From the NCBI GenBank assembly GCA_006503475.1, contig RSEH01000347.1:1-39844 (forward strand): 39,844 bases of DNA, in the 5' to 3' direction. Source of the stretch: Stentor roeselii. Its lineage: Eukaryota; Ciliophora; Heterotrichea; Heterotrichida; Stentoridae. The position numbers and the translations under genes were made by a program. The notes under the pieces were generated by a model. The model was not told the origin of the DNA and did not search any database. It was given only the letters and a program-made list of their open reading frames with translations. Shown here in pieces: positions 19,363 to 27,977 of the stretch (within the stretch, counting starts at the first letter, position 1; each line of letters opens with the position of its first letter).

Positions 19363-19887
19363 TTAACTTAAAGGTGCTAAATACTTCATTTTCTTCGTCT
19401 CATTAATCCTAGCTCCCGACTTATGAAGTGATGGAGACTTCGAAGGAATAACAGGAGTGTTCAAAAGTTCCGCATTTTGATAAATCTGAGCAGTTTTAAC
19501 TTCCGTAATTTCTTTAGCAGTCTGTGAAATTTTCCTTTTTAAATCATTTTCAAGTCTTTCCACCGCCTTTTCTTCCCTAACAACCATTTCCGCAATATAG
19601 TTATTAGCAGGTTTATTAGAGCTAATCCTAGCTTCCTGGAGACTTCTTTCAAGGACCTGCTCATACTGAGTCTGTGACAATTCCAAAGAACCTTCAAAAG
19701 AACTGATAAGATTTCTTTGTTTTTCTAGAACTTCCAACAAACTTTGCAAATCTTTCGCGATTTCCGAGATTTCTCTTTCATTTCGATGCCCATTGATGAA
19801 ATTTGTAAGTCTTCTGATAGAGTCTCTAATAATTTTATTTTCTTTTTTGAGACAATCATTTTCTTGCTTCACCAGATCATCAATCAT
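19363..19887 (-). CDS. Coiled-coil protein, starts inside the stop of the upstream ORF
   Basis: A 174-residue, largely helical protein. Heptad-rich stretches cover about residues 1-75 (VKQENDCLKKENKIIRDSI) and 95-130 (EEKAVERLENDLKRKISQ). It ends in a basic tail. No catalytic domain is seen. Its ATG shares one base with the TAA of the upstream coiled-coil ORF (TAATG, 19889-19886). It is either a separate gene with an extremely short or absent leader, or the second half of one ~394-residue protein split by an unrecognised intron or an indel. The family is not recognised; a cytoskeletal role is plausible from the coiled coils only. Confidence 0.65.
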   Translation of the reverse strand: MIDDLVKQENDCLKKENKIIRDSIRRLTNFINGHRNEREISEIAKDLQSLLEVLEKQRNLISSFEGSLELSQTQYEQVLERSLQEARISSNKPANNYIAEMVVREEKAVERLENDLKRKISQTAKEITEVKTAQIYQNAELLNTPVIPSKSPSLHKSGARINETKKMKYLAPLS

Positions 19888-20546
19888 TAATTATTAACGC
19901 TAAGGAAAAGTGACTTTTTATTAACAAAACTTTGCAAAAAGTCTTTCAAGCAAAATTCAGCTGCTCTGACTTGGAAGTCCAGTGAAAAGTTCTCGTCTTG
20001 AAGACTTAAAATGATTTCTTCAGTCGCTGCTCGATAAGGCAAGTCATTCCAGAAGTTTTTAGGACTTTTCTCAAGTTTTGACTTGAATGATGTCTCTCGT
20101 GCTGCGAGGTGTGCATGAAGTTTTGTTAATTCATCTGTTTTTAATTGGCAGGAATTGATTTTTACCTCTAAGGCTTGAATTTCTGATTGATAGGTTAGTT
20201 CTTTGTCATGGTTTTCTTGGGTGTAAAGACTTTCGGATTTGAAATTGTAGCAAAAAGATTTCCAGTTCAGGAAAAATAAATGTTTTTTCTGGAGAAGGGT
20301 TTTGGATCTTTGAAGAAAGAGTTGGGAAAGGTTTTGTTTCAGGATTTTTAACCAAATTGAAATTCCTGAATCGTCGAATGCCCAGGTTTTCCAGATTAAG
20401 AATTTTTTGGATTTTTGTAATTTTAGAAGTGTTTTCCAGACTTCGAATAAGAAAGAGAGTTTTTCTTGGGTTTTTACCTTCGCGATGTCATCTGGAATGA
20501 ATATCTCGATTGGAGTGCTTTCAGAGTAAATTGGAATTAATGACAT
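19887..20546 (-). CDS. Trp-containing helical/coiled-coil protein (Sfi1-like hints)
   Basis: A 219-residue protein with an N-terminal region of spaced aromatic and basic helices: LFEVWKTLLKLQKSKKFLIW, and later KKHLFFLNWKSF. These recall the short W-containing repeats of centrin-binding Sfi1-type proteins, though only two or three can be made out. The second half is a coiled coil. It ends SVNN-TAA, and the next ORF begins within that stop. A normal 15-nt intron that would join the two frames could not be found: a shift of 2 mod 3 is needed, and the only GT...AG match has 32 nt. A link to basal bodies is speculative. Confidence 0.65.
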   Translation of the reverse strand: MSLIPIYSESTPIEIFIPDDIAKVKTQEKLSFLFEVWKTLLKLQKSKKFLIWKTWAFDDSGISIWLKILKQNLSQLFLQRSKTLLQKKHLFFLNWKSFCYNFKSESLYTQENHDKELTYQSEIQALEVKINSCQLKTDELTKLHAHLAARETSFKSKLEKSPKNFWNDLPYRAATEEIILSLQDENFSLDFQVRAAEFCLKDFLQSFVNKKSLFLSVNN

Positions 20547-20797
20547 TTAGTTATAACGATTTTAATGAGAGTGAGAAGTGTTTAAGATGAGTTTTAAGAA
20601 TTCCTCCAACATGGTCAAAGTTTTTGAAAATTTTAATTTTTGATAAAGGTGAATATTTAAAATTATTTGAAGAAATAACTCATAAAAAACAAGTTAAACC
20701 ATAAAAAAATCAAATAATAAATATATGCATGTCTAAAGTCAATTAAAATCCTTTAAAATCAATTCTTTAATGCAAACCTTTATCCTAAGCATTAATC

Positions 20798-22267
20798 CTA
20801 ATCAACTTGCATAGTCTTTAAATCCGAGGCAACATTAAACTTGCATTCAGTGACACTCTGAACATGTTGCAAATTAGTATTTTTTGCGATTTCAATTAAA
20901 GTGATGCCTCCTTCTCTAGTAAAATCAAAAACTCCAAGTTCAGTAATCAACAAAGAAACGACATTTTTCCCAGTAAGTGGCAAGTTGCATTCATTTAAGA
21001 TCTTAGGAGTGTTCTTAGCAGTATGTTCCATTGTAACAACACATCTGGTAGGAGAGCTCACCAAGTCCATAGCTCCTCCCATTCCCTTCACCATTTTTCC
21101 AGGAATGATCCAATTAGCCAGGTCTCCATTTTTCGAGACCTGAAGTCCTCCCAAGATGCTGAGTTGAAGGTTCCCGCCTCTGATCATGGCGAAAGAGTCT
21201 GATGAGTGAAACAATGCAGCTCCTTTTATCATTGTTACTGTTTCTTTTCCTGCATTTATCAGGTCAGCGTCTTCTTCTCCTGGCTTTGGGTAAGGCCCCA
21301 TTCCTAGAATGCCATTTTCTGATTGCAGGTAAATCACCATGTCGTTTGGGATGAAGTTGGGGACTAGTGTCGGCATCCCGATACCGAGATTTACGTACAT
21401 GCCTGACTTGAGTTCTTTTGCCGCTCTACGGATTATTAGCTCTCGCATTGCTTTTGTTTCACCTTTCCCTGGGACTTGAATCGCTTCTCCTGTGTTTAGA
21501 GTTAGTCTTTCAATCGGTTTTCGGTAGTTTTCGCCTTTTACTATTCTTTGGACGTAAACCCCTGGAGTATGAATCGTCGCCGGGTCAAGTTCCCCAGGTT
21601 CAACAAGATGTTCAACTTCCGCAATAGTAACCTTTCCAGCCATAGCAACAAGTGGGTTAAAATTCTGTGCCGAGCCTTTATAAACCAGATTCCCCATAGT
21701 ATCTCCTTTCCACGCCTTAACCAAAGCATAATCCGTTCTAATCGAATCCTCTAAAACATAATTTCTTCCATTAATATTCCGAGTTTCCTTCTTTCTCGAC
21801 AAAATTTCCGGTTCATTAGTTCCAGGTTTAAACTTAATTGGAAAGTTTCCATCACTGACAACAGTTCCAAAGCCAGTCGCTGTGAAAAAAGCTGGAATTC
21901 CTGCACCTCCCGCTCTCATCTTTTCAGCTAAAGTTCCCTGAGGAGTGATTTCAAGTTCCAGCTGGCCACTCAAGTACTGCGACTCGAAATTCGCGTTTTC
22001 TCCGACGTATGAAGCGATGACTCGCTTCACTTGTCGACGGGCTAACATTATGTTCAAACCGTAACCTTCCACTCCGCAGTTGTTGGAAACTAAAGTCAGA
22101 CCTGAAAGGTTCAGGTCACTTGCTGCATCGATTAGGTTCTCTGGAACACCACAGTTGCCAAAACCTCCCACTGCTATGCTTGAACCTGAGGGAATGTCCG
22201 ATACTGCTTCTTTTGATGATTTGAAGACTTTTGATGAGAATCTTTTGGTGAGAAGTCTTGACCACAT
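20798..22267 (-). CDS. OXCT1: Succinyl-CoA:3-ketoacid CoA transferase (SCOT), mitochondrial
   Basis: A 489-residue enzyme that moves CoA from succinyl-CoA to acetoacetate in mitochondrial ketone-body use. The N-terminal ~15 residues (MWSRLLTKRFSSKVF) are basic and hydroxylated, like a mitochondrial presequence. Both fused subunits are present. The alpha-like half has the signature GGFGNCGVPENLI (residues 34-46) and GGAGIPAFFTATGFGT. The beta-like half (from about 275) has GMYVNLGIGMPTLVPNF and the catalytic Glu317 in SENGILGMGPYP. Length matches the family, and no key residue is missing. The divergent spacer to the TPR gene shows an extreme G/C skew flip. Confidence 0.97.
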   Translation of the reverse strand: MWSRLLTKRFSSKVFKSSKEAVSDIPSGSSIAVGGFGNCGVPENLIDAASDLNLSGLTLVSNNCGVEGYGLNIMLARRQVKRVIASYVGENANFESQYLSGQLELEITPQGTLAEKMRAGGAGIPAFFTATGFGTVVSDGNFPIKFKPGTNEPEILSRKKETRNINGRNYVLEDSIRTDYALVKAWKGDTMGNLVYKGSAQNFNPLVAMAGKVTIAEVEHLVEPGELDPATIHTPGVYVQRIVKGENYRKPIERLTLNTGEAIQVPGKGETKAMRELIIRRAAKELKSGMYVNLGIGMPTLVPNFIPNDMVIYLQSENGILGMGPYPKPGEEDADLINAGKETVTMIKGAALFHSSDSFAMIRGGNLQLSILGGLQVSKNGDLANWIIPGKMVKGMGGAMDLVSSPTRCVVTMEHTAKNTPKILNECNLPLTGKNVVSLLITELGVFDFTREGGITLIEIAKNTNLQHVQSVTECKFNVASDLKTMQVD

Positions 22268-22553
22268 TTATTTGGGGATAGATTTTTGGATTTTAGATTG
22301 TGATAGGAATTGGGATTGGTTTAAAGTAGCTTTGGATTGGGTTTGAAGGAGGTTTGGAGGTTTGGGAGTTGGATTATAGGAGGTTAGTTGGGGGTTTTAG
22401 AGAGTTTTTAGATTTAAAAAGGTTTGAAACATTTTTTTTTTAGTAGCTCATCTATCATGACAATCCTAAAATCACCTAGAACTCTCTAAAAAAATAACTT
22501 CCCACCAAACCCTCTAAACCTTCCCCTTCCAAACCGACTCCAAAATCCTATAA
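22268..22553. promoter_or_regulatory. Divergent promoter region with sharp G-to-C skew switch
   Basis: 286 bp between the SCOT and TPR start codons. The plus strand of 22271-22430 has about 56 G and 2 C by hand count. The stretch 22441-22553 has about 38 C and 5 G. An A/T tract (nine T at about 22432-22440) marks the switch. Each gene therefore has a C-rich, G-poor sense-strand 5' flank. The TPR gene starts in TATAAATG. Confidence 0.6.
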
Positions 22554-23498
22554 ATGGTTTTCGAAATAGATGAAATTATAAGTTTATATAAACTCGGCTA
22601 CACCAAGCAAGCCTTATCATTTCTGTCAAAAGTAGTCAACAAGCGTGTATCAAAAGAGAGTCCAAAAGACCTTCTCCAAAAAATCTACACTTTAAGTCAA
22701 GAAACCCTAGAAAAAAAAGACTATAAATCAAGTCTTCAGTTACTATCAACCTTAGAAGACCTAGCCTTAAAATTCAACGACTTATCCCGTCTCTGCGACA
22801 TAAAAAACTCCTTATCACTCTGCTACCGATTATCAGGTTCTATCTCAGAATCGATGTCAAAATGTTTAGAAGCCTTAGAATTAGTATCTCAAGTCCCAGA
22901 GCTTCATGTTAAACTTTCAGCGCTTCACTTAAACGCATGCGCGATTTACCGAGAAGACTTTAATGATCTCTCAAATGCGAAGCTTCATGCAAAGTTGGCT
23001 TATCTCTCGGCTAGAGAAAATTTTAACGAATTGGAGAGTTCGAAGAGAACGTTGGCAGTGAGTATTTATAATTTGGGATTCATTTGTGATGTCGCTGGAG
23101 ACTTCAAGTCTGCACAGCAGTGGTATGAAGAAGCGCTGAGGTATTGTGCGGATCACTGGAGGGATCAGGGAATGATTGATTGCATACAGTTTAAGCATAC
23201 TAGTCTTATGGCGAAACAGCGCCTGCTTACTAGAAGGGGCAGGAATGAAGGGTATATTGCTAGACGTAGTAATGTCAATGCTGGACGGGACAGTGCTGGT
23301 CGAAGAGGCTGCGTCCATTCACAGTGCTCACGAAGACACAAACTCAAACTAGACTCTTCAACCCCCGTGAACCTAAACTCCGTATCATCTCACGAAAAAA
23401 GCACAGACTACTCATCAGCCCCTTATGAAAATGTTTTTAAAATCAGGAAAGGGAAGGCAAAAGCGATTCCTGATATTTTTATATGTGATGATTTATAA
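22554..23498 (+). CDS. TPR-repeat protein
   Basis: A 314-residue protein with helical repeats over about residues 1-210. The clearest TPR is YNLGFICDVAGDFKSAQQWYEEALRYC. Earlier units such as LCYRLSGSISESMSKCLEALEL and LHLNACAIYREDFNDLSNAK fit weaker TPRs. The last ~100 residues are basic, Ser/Arg-rich and probably disordered. TPRs mediate protein contacts; partners are unknown. The start is in TATAAATG. Within the ORF the plus-strand composition changes from A/C-rich to G/T-rich and back at about 22930 and 23340, a pattern seen in other genes of the window. Confidence 0.8.
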   Translation: MVFEIDEIISLYKLGYTKQALSFLSKVVNKRVSKESPKDLLQKIYTLSQETLEKKDYKSSLQLLSTLEDLALKFNDLSRLCDIKNSLSLCYRLSGSISESMSKCLEALELVSQVPELHVKLSALHLNACAIYREDFNDLSNAKLHAKLAYLSARENFNELESSKRTLAVSIYNLGFICDVAGDFKSAQQWYEEALRYCADHWRDQGMIDCIQFKHTSLMAKQRLLTRRGRNEGYIARRSNVNAGRDSAGRRGCVHSQCSRRHKLKLDSSTPVNLNSVSSHEKSTDYSSAPYENVFKIRKGKAKAIPDIFICDDL

Positions 23499-23618
23499 TT
23501 AATGTTTTTAGCTGTACCCAAACAATTGAGTAAAGAAAACAAAAAGATGTAAATTCTAACAATTTAAGATAATTCATTATTTACACCTAATGCTAGGGAA
23601 TGTGGATTACTATTAACC

Positions 23619-24125
23619 TTAGCTGATATATAATCCCCACTTGGTCCTGCCGCTCAAAGTCCTCACTTTCAATTCATTATGCTTATTATGAAGAAAGAAT
23701 GCAGCTCTGGCAGCCCGAAGGTCGTAATACTGAACTTTAAAGCAGCCTTCCATCTGAAGAACTTGCGAAATTTCTCCACAACTCCTCAACAAAGGCATTA
23801 ATTGGAAGTAATCTTCCTTGAGTATTGCAACATAATCACGTTCTTCACTGCAACTCAAGTATTTTACTGAGTAGGTCCTTTCGAGTATTTCAGAGCAATT
23901 CTTCGCATCTCGGATGTCGTAAAAACTCACTCTGATGAAACCTTGCACGAATGTCGAACAATCATTCATGCGAACTGAACCAAATGAATAAAGTTTATTG
24001 AGAAATGCGTGAAGATCTGCAATTTGACGAATTTCTAGCATTCTAGACGCTTTTTCTTCTTTTAGATCTCCTGTTATGGTCTGGAAGACTTTTAGACGAG
24101 ATCTTGAATTATTCATTTGAAGCAT
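23619..24125 (-). CDS. Mei2-like RRM protein (two degenerate RRMs)
   Basis: A 168-residue protein with two RNA-recognition-like units. Unit 1 spans about residues 37-85, with FLNKLYSFGSVRM and GFIRVSFYDIRDAKNCSEIL. Unit 2 spans about residues 105-165, with LLRSCGEISQVLQM and CFKVQYYDLRAARAAFFLHN. The RNP1 form F/V-x-Y/F-Y-D-x-R-x-A is typical of the RRMs of Mei2/AML proteins. There is no room for the long C-terminal RRM3 that defines full Mei2, so this is a short relative. RNA binding is likely, but the target is unknown. There are two Met within the first four codons, so the start is uncertain by three codons. Confidence 0.75.
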   Translation of the reverse strand: MLQMNNSRSRLKVFQTITGDLKEEKASRMLEIRQIADLHAFLNKLYSFGSVRMNDCSTFVQGFIRVSFYDIRDAKNCSEILERTYSVKYLSCSEERDYVAILKEDYFQLMPLLRSCGEISQVLQMEGCFKVQYYDLRAARAAFFLHNKHNELKVRTLSGRTKWGLYIS

Positions 24126-24528
24126 GATTTATTATTGAAGTCGGATAGTTAGGTTTTGGACTTTTGAGGTGATTTTAAGTGAGTAATGCTCTGATTTCGA
24201 ATATATTTAGAGTTTCGGAAAAGAAGAAATTTTCATGCAAAAAAAAATTCCAAAATTTTCCAAAAAATTTTCTAAATCATTAAAAATTCCAAACTCATCA
24301 AATTCCAATCCCTCTACAAAAATCCAAATCCATTAATAACTCCAAACATAAAATAATTTCTTAAATTCCATGATCAACCATAAAAAAACCTTAAAAATTG
24401 AAATCATTCCATTCAAGTTTAAATACAATTACTCTCCACATCTCCTTCAATAAACCTAACAATTCCGCTAAAACCCTTTCACAATATCCTTATCGCAGAA
24501 GTAATACTTCATGGCTATGGTTATATAA
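24126..24528. promoter_or_regulatory. Divergent intergenic region with skew switch
   Basis: 403 bp between two divergent ATGs. The plus strand of 24126-24240 is G-rich (about 27 G to 8 C). From 24241 to 24528 it is C-rich (about 66 C to 11 G), switching next to an A8 run at about 24240. The plus gene starts in TATAAATG. No other element was recognised. Confidence 0.5.
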
Positions 24529-25068
24529 ATGAGACTTGCCGAAGAATTCGAAGAAATAACCCTTCCAGTCTACAGCCCTTCGCCAAAAGCACGACCTTCA
24601 CAAAAGTCTTCAACGCACCGGCTGATGTCAGAAACTGTCTCATCGAGCAACTGCACGATAGACTTGGACAGAAATCATTCAAAGTCCATGCTGAAGTTTC
24701 ACACAACTCCCAGGTGCAGCTCTGGCTTTTCATTCAATGAAGTCGCTGATCGGCTGACCTCGAAACAGCAAATAACTGAAAATAAAATCAAGTTTCAAAG
24801 AATTGAACTGGAACTGAAGGAACTGCAGGAATGCACTTTTAGACCGAAGATTAATGGCAAAGGCAAAAAGTCGTCTTTGAGTTATTTTTCCAAAAAACAG
24901 CTGGACTATGCAAAGTCTAGAAATACTTCTTTGCTTAAACTGAAACTTGAGCAACTTGGCAAGAATGAGGTTTGTAAAGGAAGTAAAAAGGATGCAAAAC
25001 CTGGAATTCACTTTAGATTATATCATGAATCTAAATTGATGACTAGACAATTGAAAAATAGGTATTAA
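24529..25068 (+). CDS. Small basic protein with ECTFRPKIN motif
   Basis: A 179-residue basic protein. Its first 70 residues are Ser/Pro-rich and probably disordered. A helical segment (NKIKFQRIELELKELQ) leads into ECTFRPKIN, a motif of the (E)CTF-x-P-x-I/L-N type that recurs in ciliate and flagellate cytoskeletal or flagellar proteins. The rest is Lys-rich. There are no catalytic or membrane signatures. The start lies in TATAAATG with a C-rich upstream flank. Function not recognised; a cytoskeletal role is an inference from one short motif. Confidence 0.65.
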   Translation: MRLAEEFEEITLPVYSPSPKARPSQKSSTHRLMSETVSSSNCTIDLDRNHSKSMLKFHTTPRCSSGFSFNEVADRLTSKQQITENKIKFQRIELELKELQECTFRPKINGKGKKSSLSYFSKKQLDYAKSRNTSLLKLKLEQLGKNEVCKGSKKDAKPGIHFRLYHESKLMTRQLKNRY

Positions 25069-25079
25069 TATTTAAATAA

Positions 25080-27011
25080 CTAATTCGATAAAAACTCTCT
25101 AAGTTGATCTCCAAGCGAAACCAAATTTTCATCCTCCAAATTTCCAGCCGCGACTTTCAAAAACAAAACTAAAGGATCATCAGCACAAATAGTAGAATAA
25201 ACCTCCAAAGCAATTCCAACAGCCCATTTCTCAGCAGGTAGATCAACAAGTAAAGAATTATCAATCATTTTAACCCTAAATGCCAAAACAGCAACTTCAT
25301 TCCAACTCTTCCTCAAAACAGCCTGATTAACTTTTTCATTATTTTCACTTCTAATTTTCCTAAACACAATCCTTTCAGTTTTTTTATCAACAGCCTTGAC
25401 AGAAACAACAGGAATATCTTTAATATTAGCAAGAATCTCCTGAATAAATCCATCCAGGTCCTTAGCAGTGATTTTTTCAAGTAGTTTATTAAAGATATCT
25501 CTAAGATACTCAGGCAATTTCTGAATGAGTTTAACTCTATCATTAGTTTTGACCGTTTGTGTAGGAAAACCTTGATTATTAAGCTGAACTTTAAGCAAAT
25601 CATTCAAAAAAGAAGAAGCCAGGGTCTTAGTTGTGTGAATTAACAGAGGCTTGGTATTCGGGTACTTTTTTTGAAGGTTTTGAATTGACTTGCTGCATAG
25701 AAATAAATAGTTAAAGTCTTGAGATAGGTTCTCTGTTGACTGCTCTGCTGGCCTTCCTCTTGATTCTCTTCTTTCTTGAACTGCTTGACTTACTTTTGAA
25801 TATACGGCTTCACTGAAACCTTCTAAAAATTCTTGAGGCGCGTTTAAAAACTTCTTCTTTTTTAATTCACTTTGAATGGTTTGTAAAGATAAAGTTTCTT
25901 TGTTTTCTTTGGATTTTTTTGACTTTGGGTCTTTTACTTCTTCTGATATTGAGGAGATCAGGTGGTTTAGTGATGAGACTGCCTGGTCTACTGCCTTGGA
26001 TGTGAAGAGGAAATGGGAATAGGAGAAGACTTGAGAGGGGCATAAGGATTCGAGGTCTTCTTCATCGAAACATTGAGGAAATTCATGATCGAAGAAATCG
26101 AAGAAACTCTTGTTTTGGGTTAGTTCTGTGATTTTTTCTTTTGTTTCAGTCACTAGGTCAATGTCGACAAAGGCACTATGAAAAAATTCACCGTTTTCTA
26201 GCTTTTTGCAGATTTCTTTGAAGTCAGAGAGACCTAAAAAAGAAGTTTTTTTCTTTAGGTAGTCGAATTCCAGGTACTTGTTGATGAAGTACTGAGATTT
26301 TACCTCTTCCCAGATTGTTGACTGGTAGGCTAAAGGTGTGAAGATCAGGCCATCAATCTTACCCAGGACTTGATGTGTGTCGAGAAGGTGATTCACTTGG
26401 GTTTGAAGCAAGCTTGAGTCAAATCCTTTCAAATCGACTGGCTTTCTGCATGCTCTCAGGTAACCTCGAAGTCTGCAAAGGTGCCTAGTCACGTAGGTAT
26501 CGGTAACAAGATGATTCGCTCCTGAAAAATGACCGAAAATGATGGTTCCTAAACGTTTTTCTAACTCTTGCTTGAAAAAATGCATTGGAAGTGCGTATTT
26601 CACTGTCAAATCAGCAAGGTTTAGTTGACCACTTTCTTGTAAAGCTAGGTTGATTTCAATGCACAAGCTCTCAACATAAAACCTAGACAAGAGCTGTCCA
26701 TTAACCAGCATAACATCCTTACTAACCACCTCAGAGATCCTACTTTCAATATTCTCAATACTAACCCCTAAAGACGCAGGGAGTTCCAAAAGGCTGACCC
26801 TTCCCTCCAAATGCACTTCCTTATCGATTTCCTGAAGCAGCCTTTTCGGAGTAATATAATCCTTTCCCGAAAGACAATAAATGACATTCAAGTCATACTT
26901 CAATACAAGTTTCTGCAAGACTTCTACAACATTCCTCTCAGAAAGTTTATTCGTAGCAGACTTTTGCTGAATACTCATCAGTCGCGATCGAAGAGACTTA
27001 AGGTCTTCCAT
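25080..27011 (-). CDS. UFL1: UFM1-protein E3 ligase 1 (UFL1)
   Basis: The E3 ligase that transfers the ubiquitin-like UFM1 to targets, chiefly ribosomal and ER-surface proteins. From the ATG at 27011 the product has 643 residues; animal UFL1 has about 790, so the C-terminus is shorter. The N-terminal half is plainly UFL1: LSERNVVEVLQKL, KDYITPKRLLQEI, NGQLLSRFYVESLCIEINLAL, QESGQLNLADLTVKYALP, LGTIIFGHF and VTRHLCRLRGYLRACRKPV. The open frame extends to 27077, but that part lies over the TFB4 coding sequence and lacks ATG. Its start codon is 5 bp from that of TFB4, inside a 13-bp palindrome. UFM1 itself is encoded 0.7 kb away. Confidence 0.96.
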   Translation of the reverse strand: MEDLKSLRSRLMSIQQKSATNKLSERNVVEVLQKLVLKYDLNVIYCLSGKDYITPKRLLQEIDKEVHLEGRVSLLELPASLGVSIENIESRISEVVSKDVMLVNGQLLSRFYVESLCIEINLALQESGQLNLADLTVKYALPMHFFKQELEKRLGTIIFGHFSGANHLVTDTYVTRHLCRLRGYLRACRKPVDLKGFDSSLLQTQVNHLLDTHQVLGKIDGLIFTPLAYQSTIWEEVKSQYFINKYLEFDYLKKKTSFLGLSDFKEICKKLENGEFFHSAFVDIDLVTETKEKITELTQNKSFFDFFDHEFPQCFDEEDLESLCPSQVFSYSHFLFTSKAVDQAVSSLNHLISSISEEVKDPKSKKSKENKETLSLQTIQSELKKKKFLNAPQEFLEGFSEAVYSKVSQAVQERRESRGRPAEQSTENLSQDFNYLFLCSKSIQNLQKKYPNTKPLLIHTTKTLASSFLNDLLKVQLNNQGFPTQTVKTNDRVKLIQKLPEYLRDIFNKLLEKITAKDLDGFIQEILANIKDIPVVSVKAVDKKTERIVFRKIRSENNEKVNQAVLRKSWNEVAVLAFRVKMIDNSLLVDLPAEKWAVGIALEVYSTICADDPLVLFLKVAAGNLEDENLVSLGDQLREFLSN

Positions 27012-27020
27012 ATTATATGG
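27008..27020. promoter_or_regulatory. 13-bp palindrome spanning both divergent start codons
   Basis: CCATAT-T-ATATGG is an exact inverted repeat around one central T. Its left arm contains the UFL1 ATG (minus strand, 27011-27009) and its right arm the TFB4 ATG (27017-27019). Only 5 bp (27012-27016) lie between the two genes, so any promoter must lie inside the coding regions. Confidence 0.7.
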
Positions 27021-27694
27021 CCCAGCATCTGATAGTAATAGTAGATGCAGAAGCAGAGCATTGGCAAGTGCAAACAAGTTCCTTCATCAATGCAAACACT
27101 CAGAACCTGACTCTTTCTCACATTTTTTCAGCTTTAAAAGCCTTTGAAAACGCTTTAAAACTGCAACATTCAGAAAATTCAATAAGTTACTACCTAGCTC
27201 TTGGCAAGACCTCTGCACAGGCAAAGGTCGACGGCTGTCGAGTCGTTTCTGGCTCGATTTGGAAAGCGATTTCTAAGGCACTTTGCTTTGTTAATAGGAA
27301 AAAAGGGAAGAATAGGCTTCTGGTCATTCAAAAAGCTGTCATTGAAGATGAACAGGAACCTGCTTTGAACTTGATGATCGCTGCTCAGGGAATGAAAGTG
27401 GAAATTGATGGATTGGCTTTGAGTGAATGTGAATCTCTTGCGAAAACTTCAGCTTTTACTGGAGGGTTTTATATGCGACAGGGATGTGTTGGGGTTCTTC
27501 AGACTTTGCTCCAGGTTTATTTGCCTGTTGTACGTCCTCGAGCGAAAAATGAGGATTTTTTGCCGTATTGCAATTGCTGCAAAAAACAGGTTAATAAGGC
27601 TTTTGTTTGTAGTGTCTGTCTTTCTCTTTTTTGTAGGTATAGCCCTGAATGTGAAAGTTGTGGGGTGAGGTTGATCCTTCCAGATTTTTTCTAG
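27017..27694 (+). CDS. GTF2H3: TFIIH core subunit p34/Tfb4
   Basis: A subunit of the TFIIH core used in transcription initiation and nucleotide excision repair. The product has 225 residues against about 300 in animals and yeast. The N-terminal part is a vWA-like domain (HLIVIVDAEAEHW at the start, then NRLLVIQKAV and QGMKVEIDGLAL). The C-terminal C4 zinc finger is well kept: CNCCKKQVNKAFVCSVCLSL, then FCRYSPECESC. The whole gene is wedged between UFL1 (ATGs 5 bp apart) and UFM1 (stops 4 bp apart). Confidence 0.93.
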   Translation: MAQHLIVIVDAEAEHWQVQTSSFINANTQNLTLSHIFSALKAFENALKLQHSENSISYYLALGKTSAQAKVDGCRVVSGSIWKAISKALCFVNRKKGKNRLLVIQKAVIEDEQEPALNLMIAAQGMKVEIDGLALSECESLAKTSAFTGGFYMRQGCVGVLQTLLQVYLPVVRPRAKNEDFLPYCNCCKKQVNKAFVCSVCLSLFCRYSPECESCGVRLILPDFF

Positions 27695-27698
27695 TTAA

Positions 27699-27962
27699 CT
27701 AATAACTTCCTACCCTGTCTCTAGGTATTATCTTCAACTCGCTTCCATGCTTTAAAAAGATAGCGCCTGATGTTTGATTAGGGTTGATTCCGATGCCTGT
27801 GCTTGTGATCATCGCTGATGTTGAGGCTGGTACTTTGAACTCATCAGCTGCGAATTTTATCACTGCTTTGAATGGAGCCTGCTCAGGGACTGCGATTACT
27901 CGATACGCGCCGCGAGGGTCAGCCGCGTTTACGATTCTGAACTGGATTCTTTCACCGGACAT
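27699..27962 (-). CDS. UFM1: Ubiquitin-fold modifier 1 (UFM1)
   Basis: An 87-residue modifier, nearly the full length and sequence of animal UFM1: [20 protein letters not shown] and [14 protein letters not shown] are almost invariant. The mature C-terminal Gly is followed by a two-residue tail (Ser-Tyr). This tail must be removed by a UFSP-type protease before activation by UBA5 and transfer by UFC1 and UFL1. UFMylation marks ribosomes and ER-associated factors. Its stop is 4 bp from the TFB4 stop, and its start is 15 bp after the PAQR stop. UFL1 lies on the same strand on the far side of TFB4. Confidence 0.98.
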   Translation of the reverse strand: MSGERIQFRIVNAADPRGAYRVIAVPEQAPFKAVIKFAADEFKVPASTSAMITSTGIGINPNQTSGAIFLKHGSELKIIPRDRVGSY

Positions 27963-27977
27963 GATTTAAACTATTAA

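Noticed and set aside
27012-27077. UFL1 start at 27077 with a signal-peptide-like N-terminus
   Set aside because: That extension begins at TTG and lies over TFB4 codons; the ATG at 27011 gives the family-typical N-terminus.
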